The notes beneath the pieces are model-generated. The model saw only the letters and a program-made list of their open reading frames with translations, had not been told where the DNA came from and made no database searches. A DNA stretch of 64,000 nucleotides from Aequorivita sp. UBA3180. GTDB taxonomy: Bacteria > Bacteroidota > Bacteroidia > Flavobacteriales > Flavobacteriaceae. Below are positions 43,559 to 52,189 of the stretch, in pieces. Numbering within the stretch: the stretch's first letter is position 1; each line of letters starts with the position of its first letter. Location of the stretch: assembly GCA_002364215.1 (NCBI GenBank), contig DEXQ01000011.1, forward strand, positions 1-64,000, given 5' to 3'. A program made the position numbers and the translations under genes.

Positions 43559-44623
43559 TTATTTACTTTCGAGTTGTTCTCCCAGTGTAGGTTGTTCGGC
43601 TAACCAGGCTTTATAATCTTCTTCAGATTCTACTACAATTTTCATCTGCATGTTATAATGGCTTATACCACAAATTTTATTACACAAAAGAATATAGTCG
43701 AATTCGTAAGTTTCCAAAGGCTCTTCCCCTGCCGCGGTAAGTGCGACACTTTTCTTTTTTCGAATTTCATTAATTCGTGCAACCTTATCAACTATCTTAT
43801 CGTTTTGTCTCATCTCTGCCGTAGTTATAGTTGGGGTAAAGGCAAATTGAGTTATCATGCCCGGAACGCAGTTCATCTGTGCTCTAAAGTGTGGCATATA
43901 TGCTGAGTGGAGTACGTCTTGTGAGCGCATTTTAAACAATACTTTTCTACCTACAGGCAAATGAAGTTCGGTTACTATTTTATCATCTTGTGCATTAGGA
44001 TCTGCGGGATCTACTCCAAGTTGGTTAACGCCCTCTATTAAACGTACATTAGCTTCTCCAAGTGTATTATCATTCCCTCCATAACGTGCTTTCCAGTTAA
44101 ATTGTTGAGCATATAATTCAACAATCAATGGATCGTCATCTTTATCTACATTCATAATATCTGTCCAGGTAAAGAGACCATAGATAATAAGACCGGCAAG
44201 TACTATTACAGGAATGATGGTCCAGATAAATTCCAGTTTATCATTATCTGCATAGAAGGTAGCTCTTTTTGCCTTGTTACCTCTATAAATAAACGCGAAA
44301 TAGTGAAGCAGCCACTGTGTAAGTATACCAACCAGAAAAATGATGACCATAGAGATCAGCATCAAATTGTCTATTTTGGCACCGTGCTCAGATCCTGAAT
44401 CTGGAAGTAGTACATCTCCCCAAAACCAAAAGGTAAGTATGGTCAAAATATAGATAAAAGCCAGAAAGCCCATCATCAGGTATCCCTGCGTGTTATTGTC
44501 TTTATCCGAAGCAATTTCGGAATTAACAGAAGGCTTTCCTTGCGCCAATTGAAATATTCTGCTCATTTGCCAAACAGAAATTCCAAAAAGAATAATTACT
44601 AATACAACTAAAAATGCGGTCAT
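43559..44623 (-). CDS. Cytochrome c oxidase subunit II
   Basis: The 354-residue subunit II has an extra N-terminal helix (about 2-22), the two standard membrane helices (about 50-70 and 85-110) and a periplasmic cupredoxin domain with the binuclear CuA site. CuA ligands are in 'CNKICGISHYNM': C314, C318, H322 and M325. Lys316 stands where most subunit II proteins have the Glu of 'CxExC'. There is no fused cytochrome c domain, so electrons arrive from a cytochrome such as ActE or the ActA mono-heme domain. It sits 28 bp behind actF. Confidence 0.94.
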   Translation of the reverse strand: MTAFLVVLVIILFGISVWQMSRIFQLAQGKPSVNSEIASDKDNNTQGYLMMGFLAFIYILTILTFWFWGDVLLPDSGSEHGAKIDNLMLISMVIIFLVGILTQWLLHYFAFIYRGNKAKRATFYADNDKLEFIWTIIPVIVLAGLIIYGLFTWTDIMNVDKDDDPLIVELYAQQFNWKARYGGNDNTLGEANVRLIEGVNQLGVDPADPNAQDDKIVTELHLPVGRKVLFKMRSQDVLHSAYMPHFRAQMNCVPGMITQFAFTPTITTAEMRQNDKIVDKVARINEIRKKKSVALTAAGEEPLETYEFDYILLCNKICGISHYNMQMKIVVESEEDYKAWLAEQPTLGEQLESK

Positions 44624-44651
44624 CTTACAATATCTTCTTTAAACTAATTGA

Positions 44652-46031
44652 TTAAAAATGGTAGTTTTCACTTTCTTTAATAAACGGATCATTTTTCGGC
44701 CTTAAGGAAACTTTGCCAAGTCCCGTGCCTACAACAAAAATGAAAAGCCCCATAAAGAACAATAATGCTGCAATCTCTGGAATACCAAAATACCAGTTGT
44801 GTCCTACTGTTGAAGGCATCACTAAAAGGAATATATCAACATAGTGACCCACCAAAATAAATACAGCAGCAATAACTACAAACCAAGGTACTCTCTTGTA
44901 ATCGCTATTCATCAATACAAGAATTGGGAATACAAAATTAAGAATAAGCATTCCGAAAAACAACAGTTTGTATTCTTGTATTCTGATGATGAAATATGTT
45001 ACTTCCTCGGGAATGTTGGCATACCAAATAAGCATAAACTGGCTGAACCATAAATAGGTCCAGAAAATACTGAAAGCAAACATATATTTTGCCAAATCAT
45101 GTAAGTGTTTATCGCTTACAAAGGGAATCAATCCGCGGCTTTTTAAATATATTGTCACCAAAGCAATTACAGTTATTGCTGAAACAAACATGCTAGCAAA
45201 AACATACCATGGAAACAAAGTACTGTACCAGTGTGGCGTCATAGACATAAACCAGTCCCAAGACATTGTTGCTTCCGTTACTATGAAAAATATAAGGAAA
45301 AACACCGATAACTTAAAGTTTTTTCTGTACGGATCATAGTTATTGGCATCAGCCTGAGCCAATGAATTTTTTCTAGAAAAATGACGGTATAGGTTCCAAC
45401 CCAAAAGATAAATTACAGCACGAATTACAAAGAAAGGAAAATTAAGGTATCCTGATTTACCCTGTAAAATTTTATCCCCAGCGACAAGTTCTTCATTTTG
45501 CCATGGGAAGAAGTGAGTTCCTGCAAAAACAACTATTAAAAATACAATAATAGAACCGGGCAACAAGTATGTTGTAATACCCTCCATTATTCTATATAAC
45601 ACTGGAGACCATCCTGCTTGTGATGCATATTGAATTGCATAAAACACCAATACTCCAAGTGCAATCATCAAAAAGAAAAATGCTGCAACAAATGTTGCTG
45701 ACCAAGGTCTTGTTTGTAACTGGTGCAACACATGTTCTTCGTGAGAAGCTGATCCATGGCCTTCTGGTTTTAGATCAGTGGCATGTTCCATAGCAGCTTC
45801 AGAATAGCCTTCTTCACCGCGAGCAACATCTACAAAGTTTGCTGTATGTTCTTCTTCACCGTGAGCTTCAACAGCGTGCTCCCCACCGTGGTGAGCATCC
45901 TGTTCAGCCATTATTTCTTTAACATCTTCTATAGTTTTTGGTGCAGTAAGAAAACCATAGGTTATTCCTGCAAGCCCAAGAACCATAATAATGATAGAAA
46001 ACAGTTTTAATTTACTAGGTAGCGTGTACAT
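44652..46031 (-). CDS. actF: Alternative complex III membrane subunit ActF
   Basis: The 459-residue membrane protein has about ten helices and resembles ActC/NrfD in layout. Residues 40-95 form a hydrophilic loop rich in His and Glu ('AEQDAHHGGEHAVEAHGEEEHTA'). Family motifs include 'EATMSWDWFMSMTPHWYSTLFPWYVFASMFV' and 'FWTYLWFSQFMLIWYANIPEEV'. In F. johnsoniae ActF belongs to the ACIII-aa3 supercomplex and helps move protons. It lies between actE and oxidase subunit II. Confidence 0.9.
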   Translation of the reverse strand: MYTLPSKLKLFSIIIMVLGLAGITYGFLTAPKTIEDVKEIMAEQDAHHGGEHAVEAHGEEEHTANFVDVARGEEGYSEAAMEHATDLKPEGHGSASHEEHVLHQLQTRPWSATFVAAFFFLMIALGVLVFYAIQYASQAGWSPVLYRIMEGITTYLLPGSIIVFLIVVFAGTHFFPWQNEELVAGDKILQGKSGYLNFPFFVIRAVIYLLGWNLYRHFSRKNSLAQADANNYDPYRKNFKLSVFFLIFFIVTEATMSWDWFMSMTPHWYSTLFPWYVFASMFVSAITVIALVTIYLKSRGLIPFVSDKHLHDLAKYMFAFSIFWTYLWFSQFMLIWYANIPEEVTYFIIRIQEYKLLFFGMLILNFVFPILVLMNSDYKRVPWFVVIAAVFILVGHYVDIFLLVMPSTVGHNWYFGIPEIAALLFFMGLFIFVVGTGLGKVSLRPKNDPFIKESENYHF

Positions 46032-46056
46032 ATCTTTAGCTATTCTCTTTAATTTC

Positions 46057-46716
46057 TTACTTTTTTTCTACTTCGGAGGCAGTAACAGCTTCCATATTTT
46101 TTTCTTTCAAAACTTTTATTGAATCCTGAGCAGCTTTTGTGGTTTCCAGGATTCCAGGTTCACCATTTAAAGCAGCTTTTAAATTCATAACATGCATTGC
46201 TATTTGCCAGCGTTCTTTTTCGCTTACTTGTGAAGCGTATGAACCCATTGCGTTTAAACCGTAGGTTTGAACATGATATATACCTCCCATCACAATATTA
46301 CGTCCTGCATCAGCATAGCTTGGAATTCCTAGAAACTTTTCCCGTTTCACCAAAATTCCCTGTCCATCTCCAGTGTCTCCATGGCATACTGCACAATATA
46401 ACGTATATAATTGCGCTCCTGTAGCTAAGTTTTCCTCAGTTACATCATAAGGGCTCTGCAATTCAGCTTTTGCAAGTTCCAAACCGGCCGTACTGTTTTC
46501 ATAATCGTATGGTGTAAAACCACGGGGAACTGTATTATCTGGTGGAATCATTGCTTCTTGTTGATCTGGGAATACAGGATATTCACCATAGGTTTCGTAG
46601 CTAACCGGTTCATACATATTAGGAAAATACTGATAGTTCGGTTTATTATCGTTAAAACAAGAAACCATGGTTGCAGAGGCAATAATGGCAATTCCTATGT
46701 TTATTAATGTTTTCAT
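46057..46716 (-). CDS. actE: Alternative complex III mono-heme cytochrome c lipoprotein ActE
   Basis: From ATG 46716 the protein has 219 residues with a lipoprotein signal ending in 'TMVSC' (lipidated C20). One heme motif 'CAVCHGDTGDGQG' and Met/His-containing C-terminal helices make a class I cytochrome c. It probably passes electrons from the ActB/ActA side to the CuA site. A start at 46740 would overlap actD and add eight residues before the lipoprotein signal; ATG 46716 lies 1 bp after the actD stop and is better. Confidence 0.92.
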   Translation of the reverse strand: MKTLINIGIAIIASATMVSCFNDNKPNYQYFPNMYEPVSYETYGEYPVFPDQQEAMIPPDNTVPRGFTPYDYENSTAGLELAKAELQSPYDVTEENLATGAQLYTLYCAVCHGDTGDGQGILVKREKFLGIPSYADAGRNIVMGGIYHVQTYGLNAMGSYASQVSEKERWQIAMHVMNLKAALNGEPGILETTKAAQDSIKVLKEKNMEAVTASEVEKK

Positions 46717-46717
46717 A

Positions 46718-47254
46718 TTAATGGTCTTGCTCGTTTTCAATTAGACTAATTTCCGATGCGCCTGTGTCATATAAAAACTTTGTAAGTTTTTCTACGTCGT
46801 GGTTTTCGGCATCAACTTCCATTAAGAAATGATCATCTGTAGTACGTAAATCTGGATTTTCAGCTTTTTTGAATGGCCAAAGTTTACTTCTCATATAAAA
46901 GGTTATTACCATTAAGTGAGCAGCAAAGAAAACTGTTAGCTCAAACATAATAGGTATAAACGCTGGCATATTTTGATAAAATGTAAAACTTGGTTTTCCT
47001 CCAATATTTTGAGGCCAGTCTTCAATCATTATATAGTTCATCAGCAACACAGCGACACTCAACCCGGTAAGGCCATACAAAAATGAGGTGATCGCAAGCC
47101 TTGTGGGGGCCAATCCTACGGCGTGGTCAAGACCATGAACAGGAAATGGCGTGAAAACTTCAGAAATATGATAATTTGCAGAACGTGTTTGCTTAACGGC
47201 CTGCAATAACAGATCGTCATCAGTATAAATAGCGTGTATCTTTTTTGAAGCCAT
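46718..47254 (-). CDS. actD: Alternative complex III subunit ActD (DUF3341)
   Basis: The 178-residue protein has two membrane helices (about 55-77 and 95-118) joined by 'EDWPQNIGGKPSFTFYQNMPAFIPIMFELTV', the DUF3341 hallmark. The N-terminal 50 residues and the C terminus are soluble. ActD is a peripheral membrane-spanning subunit that packs on ActC and ActF; it binds no cofactor. The gene sits 2 bp after actC. Confidence 0.93.
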   Translation of the reverse strand: MASKKIHAIYTDDDLLLQAVKQTRSANYHISEVFTPFPVHGLDHAVGLAPTRLAITSFLYGLTGLSVAVLLMNYIMIEDWPQNIGGKPSFTFYQNMPAFIPIMFELTVFFAAHLMVITFYMRSKLWPFKKAENPDLRTTDDHFLMEVDAENHDVEKLTKFLYDTGASEISLIENEQDH

Positions 47255-47256
47255 AA

Positions 47257-49056
47257 TTAGTTTTTATTTTTTAAAATTAGTGCCTGTCCTGCCCAATCAT
47301 CTCGCTTGGCCCTTCCAGGGAAATCACTAATTATCTCGTCCAATAAATCGTATTCGCGGTCAGTCATTCTGCTTACCTGCTCAAAAGTAAAAATACCCAA
47401 TTGATGAAGTTTTTGTTCCATTACTGGCCCAACCCCACTTATCTTTTTAAGATCGTCTTGTGTTTGGGTTGCAGGATCAAATGTACCGATACCGCTGAGT
47501 AGGTTATCAATTTTGTCCTTGTGGGCTTCATAATCTACCTCGTTGTTTTCTGTTTCTTCGTCAAGTTCATTAAATGAAGAATCAAAATTTTTATCTTCAA
47601 CGTTTGCTGAAGGACCTGCATCGGCAGGGTAAGGTTCTACATTTTGCACGTGGCTATGGTCATCACCGTGCACCGCACGCAATTTTTTAAATGATTCACC
47701 AGAAGATTTCAAAATTGTTTTTACTTCAGCCTGGGCAATCACTGGGAAAGTACGTGCATACAAAAGGAAAAGCACAAAGAAGAATCCAATGGTTCCTATA
47801 AATGTTCCGATATCTACAAATGTAGGTTGAAACATCGCCCAAGTGGAAGTCAATCTGTCTTTACTCAAATCGATAACAATAATATCAAAACGCTCGAACC
47901 ACATTCCAATGTTAATAATCAATGCAACAATGAATGTCCACACGATATTTCTTCTCAATTTTTTCACCCAAAGTGATAATGGCACAATAAGATTACAGAT
48001 TATAAGTGCCCAGAATGCCCACCAATAAGGACCAGTTGCAGCGCCAAAGGATAGATAAGCGTAATTTTCATAAGGCACACCAGAATACCAAGCAATGAAA
48101 TATTCAATAATATATGCCGTGGTTACAATTCCACCTGTAAGCAAGATAACCTTGTTCATATATTCAATATGAAGTATGGTAATATAGGCTTCAAGGTTTG
48201 ACACTTTACGCATAATAATCAAAAGTGTCTGCACCATTGCAAAACCTGAAAATATAGCTCCTGCAACAAAGTAAGGTGGATAGATGGTACTGTGCCATCC
48301 GGGAACTACCGAAGTAGCAAAGTCAAAAGATACAATTGTATGTACCGAAAGTACCAGTGGCGTTGCCAAACCTGCCAAAACAAGTGATACTTCTTCAAAA
48401 CGTTGCCAGTCTTTTACACGGCCACTCCATCCAAAACTTAGGATGCCATATATTTTTTTCTGAAAAGGGCTAGTAGTCCTGTCGCGAATCATTGCAAAAT
48501 CTGGAAGTAATCCGGTCCACCAGAATACAAGGGATACCGAAAGGTATGTTGAAATTGCAAATACGTCCCAAAGCAATGGTGAGTTAAAGTTTACCCATAG
48601 TGATCCAAATTGGTTTGGAATAGGAAGTACCCAATACGCCAACCATGGTCGCCCCATGTGGATAATAGGGAATAAACCTGCTTGCACTACTGCAAAAATG
48701 GTCATCGCTTCAGCAGAGCGGTTAACAGCCATTCTCCATTTTTGACGGAAAAGTAGTAATACCGCCGAAATAAGTGTTCCAGCGTGACCAATACCTACCC
48801 ACCAAACAAAGTTTGTGATATCCCAAGCCCAGCCAATGGTTTTGTTCAATCCCCAGACTCCAATTCCGGTTGAGACTGTATAAATAATACAACCCAGTCC
48901 CCATAAAAATGCTACTAGGGCAATGGTAAAAACTATCCACCAAGATTTATTGGCCTTTCCCAGAACGGGTGCCCCAACATCTACACTGATGTCATGATAG
49001 GACTTCTCTCCCAGAACCAACGGCTCTCTAATAGGTGCTTCGTAGTGTGACGACAT
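47257..49056 (-). CDS. actC: Alternative complex III quinol-binding subunit ActC with HhH tail
   Basis: The 599-residue NrfD/PsrC-family protein has about ten membrane helices (to about residue 450) that hold the menaquinol site ('GIGHAGTLISAVLLLFRQKWR', 'PWLAYWVLPIPNQFG', 'VVPGWHSTIYPPYFVAGAIFSG'). An acidic linker (about 460-530) and then a C-terminal helix-hairpin-helix domain (about 533-599: 'LKKISGVGPVMEQKLHQLGIFTFEQVS', 'IISDFPGRAKRDDW') follow. That domain is usual in DNA-related proteins and not part of the ActC core. It probably lies on the cytoplasmic side. The gene starts 35 bp after actB. Confidence 0.93.
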   Translation of the reverse strand: MSSHYEAPIREPLVLGEKSYHDISVDVGAPVLGKANKSWWIVFTIALVAFLWGLGCIIYTVSTGIGVWGLNKTIGWAWDITNFVWWVGIGHAGTLISAVLLLFRQKWRMAVNRSAEAMTIFAVVQAGLFPIIHMGRPWLAYWVLPIPNQFGSLWVNFNSPLLWDVFAISTYLSVSLVFWWTGLLPDFAMIRDRTTSPFQKKIYGILSFGWSGRVKDWQRFEEVSLVLAGLATPLVLSVHTIVSFDFATSVVPGWHSTIYPPYFVAGAIFSGFAMVQTLLIIMRKVSNLEAYITILHIEYMNKVILLTGGIVTTAYIIEYFIAWYSGVPYENYAYLSFGAATGPYWWAFWALIICNLIVPLSLWVKKLRRNIVWTFIVALIINIGMWFERFDIIVIDLSKDRLTSTWAMFQPTFVDIGTFIGTIGFFFVLFLLYARTFPVIAQAEVKTILKSSGESFKKLRAVHGDDHSHVQNVEPYPADAGPSANVEDKNFDSSFNELDEETENNEVDYEAHKDKIDNLLSGIGTFDPATQTQDDLKKISGVGPVMEQKLHQLGIFTFEQVSRMTDREYDLLDEIISDFPGRAKRDDWAGQALILKNKN

Positions 49057-49091
49057 ATTTAATTCTTAAATAATTGGTTTTTTATTAATTT

Positions 49092-52000
49092 TTATGCTTC
49101 TGAAGTGTTTTTGATAATGGCATGATAGAAAACATTTGGCTTTGTACCTACATTCTCTAATAGGTGGTACATGCGGTCATTTCCTTTAAGCTTTAATACT
49201 TCAGAATCTTTATCATTTACATCCCCAAATACCATTGCGCCGGTTTCACAAGCGTTTGCACAAGCTGTTTGGAATTCACCGTCTTTCACAGGTCTTCCGT
49301 CACGTTTTGCGTCAAGTATAGTTTTTTGGGTCATTTGTATACAAAGTGAACATTTTTCCATAACCCCACGCGAACGCACGTTCACGTCTGGATTAAGAAC
49401 CATTCTTCCTAAGTCATTATTCATATTGAAATCAAATGCATCATTCTCTGCATACAAGAACCAGTTGAAACGACGAACCTTATATGGACAGTTGTTTGCA
49501 CAGTAACGCGTACCCACACAACGGTTGTAAGCCATTTGGTTTTGTCCTTGGCGACCATGTGATGTTGCCGCTACTGGACAAACAGTCTCACAAGGCGCAT
49601 GGTTACAGTGCTGGCACATTACAGGCTGAAATGCTACTTGAGGGTTTTCGTATGCTGGAACCTCAACCACTTTATAGGAATCAAAAGCAGGAAGGTTTTC
49701 AAGGGTTTCAATTTCTTCTTTGAAAGATTCTCCAGCAGAATAATATCTGTCAATGCGCAACCAGTGCATGTCCCGGAACTTTCTTACTTCTTCTTTACCA
49801 ACAACAGGAACGTTATTTTCTGCGTGACAAGCAATAACGCAAGCGCCACAGCCCGTACAAGCGTTCAAATCTATGGAAAGATTGAAGTGGTGGCCCACGG
49901 TGTCTTCAAAAGGGCTCCATATATCTGCCTTTTTATCTCGAACAGAAATTGGACTGTGATCGTAATCCGTCACAGGAATAGAGTTCCAAACTGATTTATC
50001 TTTAGTGTTGAAAATCTCAAGGGTTGTTTCCTTAATAATATCCTCACTACGTCCGGCCATGGTGCTTTGCAGCTGTACACAAGCAAACTCGTGCATACCG
50101 CTAGCCTTTTCAATAGTTACTTTTTGAATATTTGAGAAGTTTTGATATAGAGGATAAGCGTTTACACCTGTTTGCATCTCCTCTTGAATTGCAGCTTTCT
50201 TACCATAACCCAAAGCCAAACCAACAGAGCCTTTGGCCTGTCCTGGCTGAATGATTACAGGAACGTTTTCTACTACAACATTGCCAAGTTTAATATTCAC
50301 ATAGCTACCGTTTAAAGCCCCATTGGAAACATGCTCATTAACAAGATCTAAAGCTTCTGCATCTGCAGCAGAAACAGTAAGATAATTGTCCCAAGACGCT
50401 CTTGTAATTGGATCTGGCAATTCCTGCAACCAAGGGTTGTTTGCTTGTTGACCATCTCCTAACCCAACTGAAGTATAGAGAGTAAGGTCATACCCCCCTT
50501 CTTGCGAAAGGAATGATAGTGCACCGTTTGAAGTACCTTCCTCTATTACACCAGCTCCTTCTGCAGCGGCATTTACTTGCTCCATTGTCACTTCAACATC
50601 ACTGGCAAGAAAACCATCGTGAAGTGCTTGGCTCCATGAACCCCCTGCTAAAACAGAACTAGTCCAAGTTTCTTTTAAGTAGTCGTAATAATTTTGTGTA
50701 TTACCGGTCCACTGCAAAATACTATCTTGAAATTGTCGTGTATTGAACAACGGACGGATAGTAGGTTGAGTAAGACTATAAGTTCCTTTCTTAATTTGTG
50801 CATCACCCCAAGACTCTAAATAATGGGGCGTTGCGGCAACCATTTTTGCTAAAGAGGCGGTTGCATCTTGCTTCATAGCAAATGCAAGGCTCATTTCTAA
50901 CTTTTGGTAACCTTCTGCAAATTCTGTTGCGTTTGGCAATGAATAAACAGGATCAACCCCTACAGTGATTAAACCTTTGATGCTTCCTGAAATTACACCA
51001 TTCACTACGTTCATCACTTCGCTATTGCTCGCCTGTCTGGTAAGCAATGGCCTATTTACATCTATTGCCTCACTATTAGCATTAAAATTTAAAGCTAGTG
51101 TTTGAGATGCAACGTCTGGTAAATTTGTAACCAACAAAGCTTTGCTTCCCGCTTTCTGGAGTTGTGCTTTAGCTTTAGCAACTGCATCTGCAATATTTGC
51201 GGGCAAGCCTGAAGCACTTCCACCGGTCAATGCTTTTAAAATTTCTACTTGTTGAGAAGGTGTGGCCGGCACGCGTTTGTCAGCTTTTCCGCCAGTAAGT
51301 GTCAAGTTAGCCTCAAACTGAATATGGCGCGACATTTTTCCGTTTTTCGGAATACGTCCTTGCGCATAGCCTTTGCTATAGCTCCCACCCTGCCAATCTC
51401 CTAAGAAATCTGCCCCGACGGAAACAATCACTTCAGCTTTTGAAAAATCGTAATCAGGCAGTGCTCGGGTTCCGTATTTATTTTGAAAAGCGTCCAAAGC
51501 TCCTGAGCATGAAACTGCATCATAAACAACGTGGCGAACGTTTGGATACTTGGCAGTAAATTCAGAAATTAACTTTGATGTTGAAGGGCTGGCGAAAGTT
51601 TGCGTAAGCAACACAATGTCTTTTCCTGCCATTTCATTCATTTTCTGGGCAACAGCCGTATCAAATTCTGGCCATGTAACAGCAGCGCCATCTAGCATTG
51701 GCCCTGTCAATCTGTTTTTATCGTACAATGATAGTACAGAAGCATGCACTCTTGCATTTGCGCTTCCTCCATTCACTGCTAAATCATTTCTTTCAATCTT
51801 AATGGGACGTCCTTCGCGAGTTTTTACCAAAACATTGGCAAAATCAAAACCATCGGCCATTGTAGAAGCATAATAGTTTGCAACTCCGGGAACAATTTCA
51901 TCGGGCTGAACTACGTACGGGATAGATTTAACCACAGGACCTTCACAGGCGGCCAAAGTTGCAGCTGCCGTAGTAAAGCCTACATACTTTAAAAAATCAC

Positions 52001-52157
52001 GACGCGTAGTTGAAGAAGATTCCAATGCTTCCTTATCGCCAAGAAACTCGTCTGTAGGTATTTCGGTTACAAACTCATTGTCCTGTAGCGCCTTCACAAT
52101 TGTGCTGTCTTCTTTCAGCTCTTCAACACTTTTCCAGTATTTCTTGTTTGATGCCAT
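49092..52157 (-). CDS. actB: Alternative complex III iron-sulfur subunit ActB
   Basis: The 1021-residue protein fuses a molybdopterin-oxidoreductase-like domain without the cofactor-binding residues (about 80-720) to an FdhB-type ferredoxin domain (about 745-1000). The Tat signal has R52-R53 ('TTRRDFLKYVG') and a possible lipidation Cys71 ('TLAACEG'). Cluster ligands are in 'CTGCGACVIACHAENN', 'MCQHCNHAPCETVCP', 'CVGTRYCANNCPYKVRR' and 'CSLCIQ'. ActB carries three [4Fe-4S] and one [3Fe-4S] centre in characterised complexes. It passes electrons from ActC to ActA/ActE. Confidence 0.95.
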   Translation of the reverse strand: MASNKKYWKSVEELKEDSTIVKALQDNEFVTEIPTDEFLGDKEALESSSTTRRDFLKYVGFTTAAATLAACEGPVVKSIPYVVQPDEIVPGVANYYASTMADGFDFANVLVKTREGRPIKIERNDLAVNGGSANARVHASVLSLYDKNRLTGPMLDGAAVTWPEFDTAVAQKMNEMAGKDIVLLTQTFASPSTSKLISEFTAKYPNVRHVVYDAVSCSGALDAFQNKYGTRALPDYDFSKAEVIVSVGADFLGDWQGGSYSKGYAQGRIPKNGKMSRHIQFEANLTLTGGKADKRVPATPSQQVEILKALTGGSASGLPANIADAVAKAKAQLQKAGSKALLVTNLPDVASQTLALNFNANSEAIDVNRPLLTRQASNSEVMNVVNGVISGSIKGLITVGVDPVYSLPNATEFAEGYQKLEMSLAFAMKQDATASLAKMVAATPHYLESWGDAQIKKGTYSLTQPTIRPLFNTRQFQDSILQWTGNTQNYYDYLKETWTSSVLAGGSWSQALHDGFLASDVEVTMEQVNAAAEGAGVIEEGTSNGALSFLSQEGGYDLTLYTSVGLGDGQQANNPWLQELPDPITRASWDNYLTVSAADAEALDLVNEHVSNGALNGSYVNIKLGNVVVENVPVIIQPGQAKGSVGLALGYGKKAAIQEEMQTGVNAYPLYQNFSNIQKVTIEKASGMHEFACVQLQSTMAGRSEDIIKETTLEIFNTKDKSVWNSIPVTDYDHSPISVRDKKADIWSPFEDTVGHHFNLSIDLNACTGCGACVIACHAENNVPVVGKEEVRKFRDMHWLRIDRYYSAGESFKEEIETLENLPAFDSYKVVEVPAYENPQVAFQPVMCQHCNHAPCETVCPVAATSHGRQGQNQMAYNRCVGTRYCANNCPYKVRRFNWFLYAENDAFDFNMNNDLGRMVLNPDVNVRSRGVMEKCSLCIQMTQKTILDAKRDGRPVKDGEFQTACANACETGAMVFGDVNDKDSEVLKLKGNDRMYHLLENVGTKPNVFYHAIIKNTSEA

Positions 52158-52189
52158 ATTGCTATCTGTAATTTTCCTTTAAAATTTTA

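Noticed and set aside
49092..52157. ActB as a formate dehydrogenase or other molybdoenzyme
   Set aside because: The molybdopterin-like part lacks cofactor residues and an N-terminal cluster motif, and it is flanked by actA and actC.
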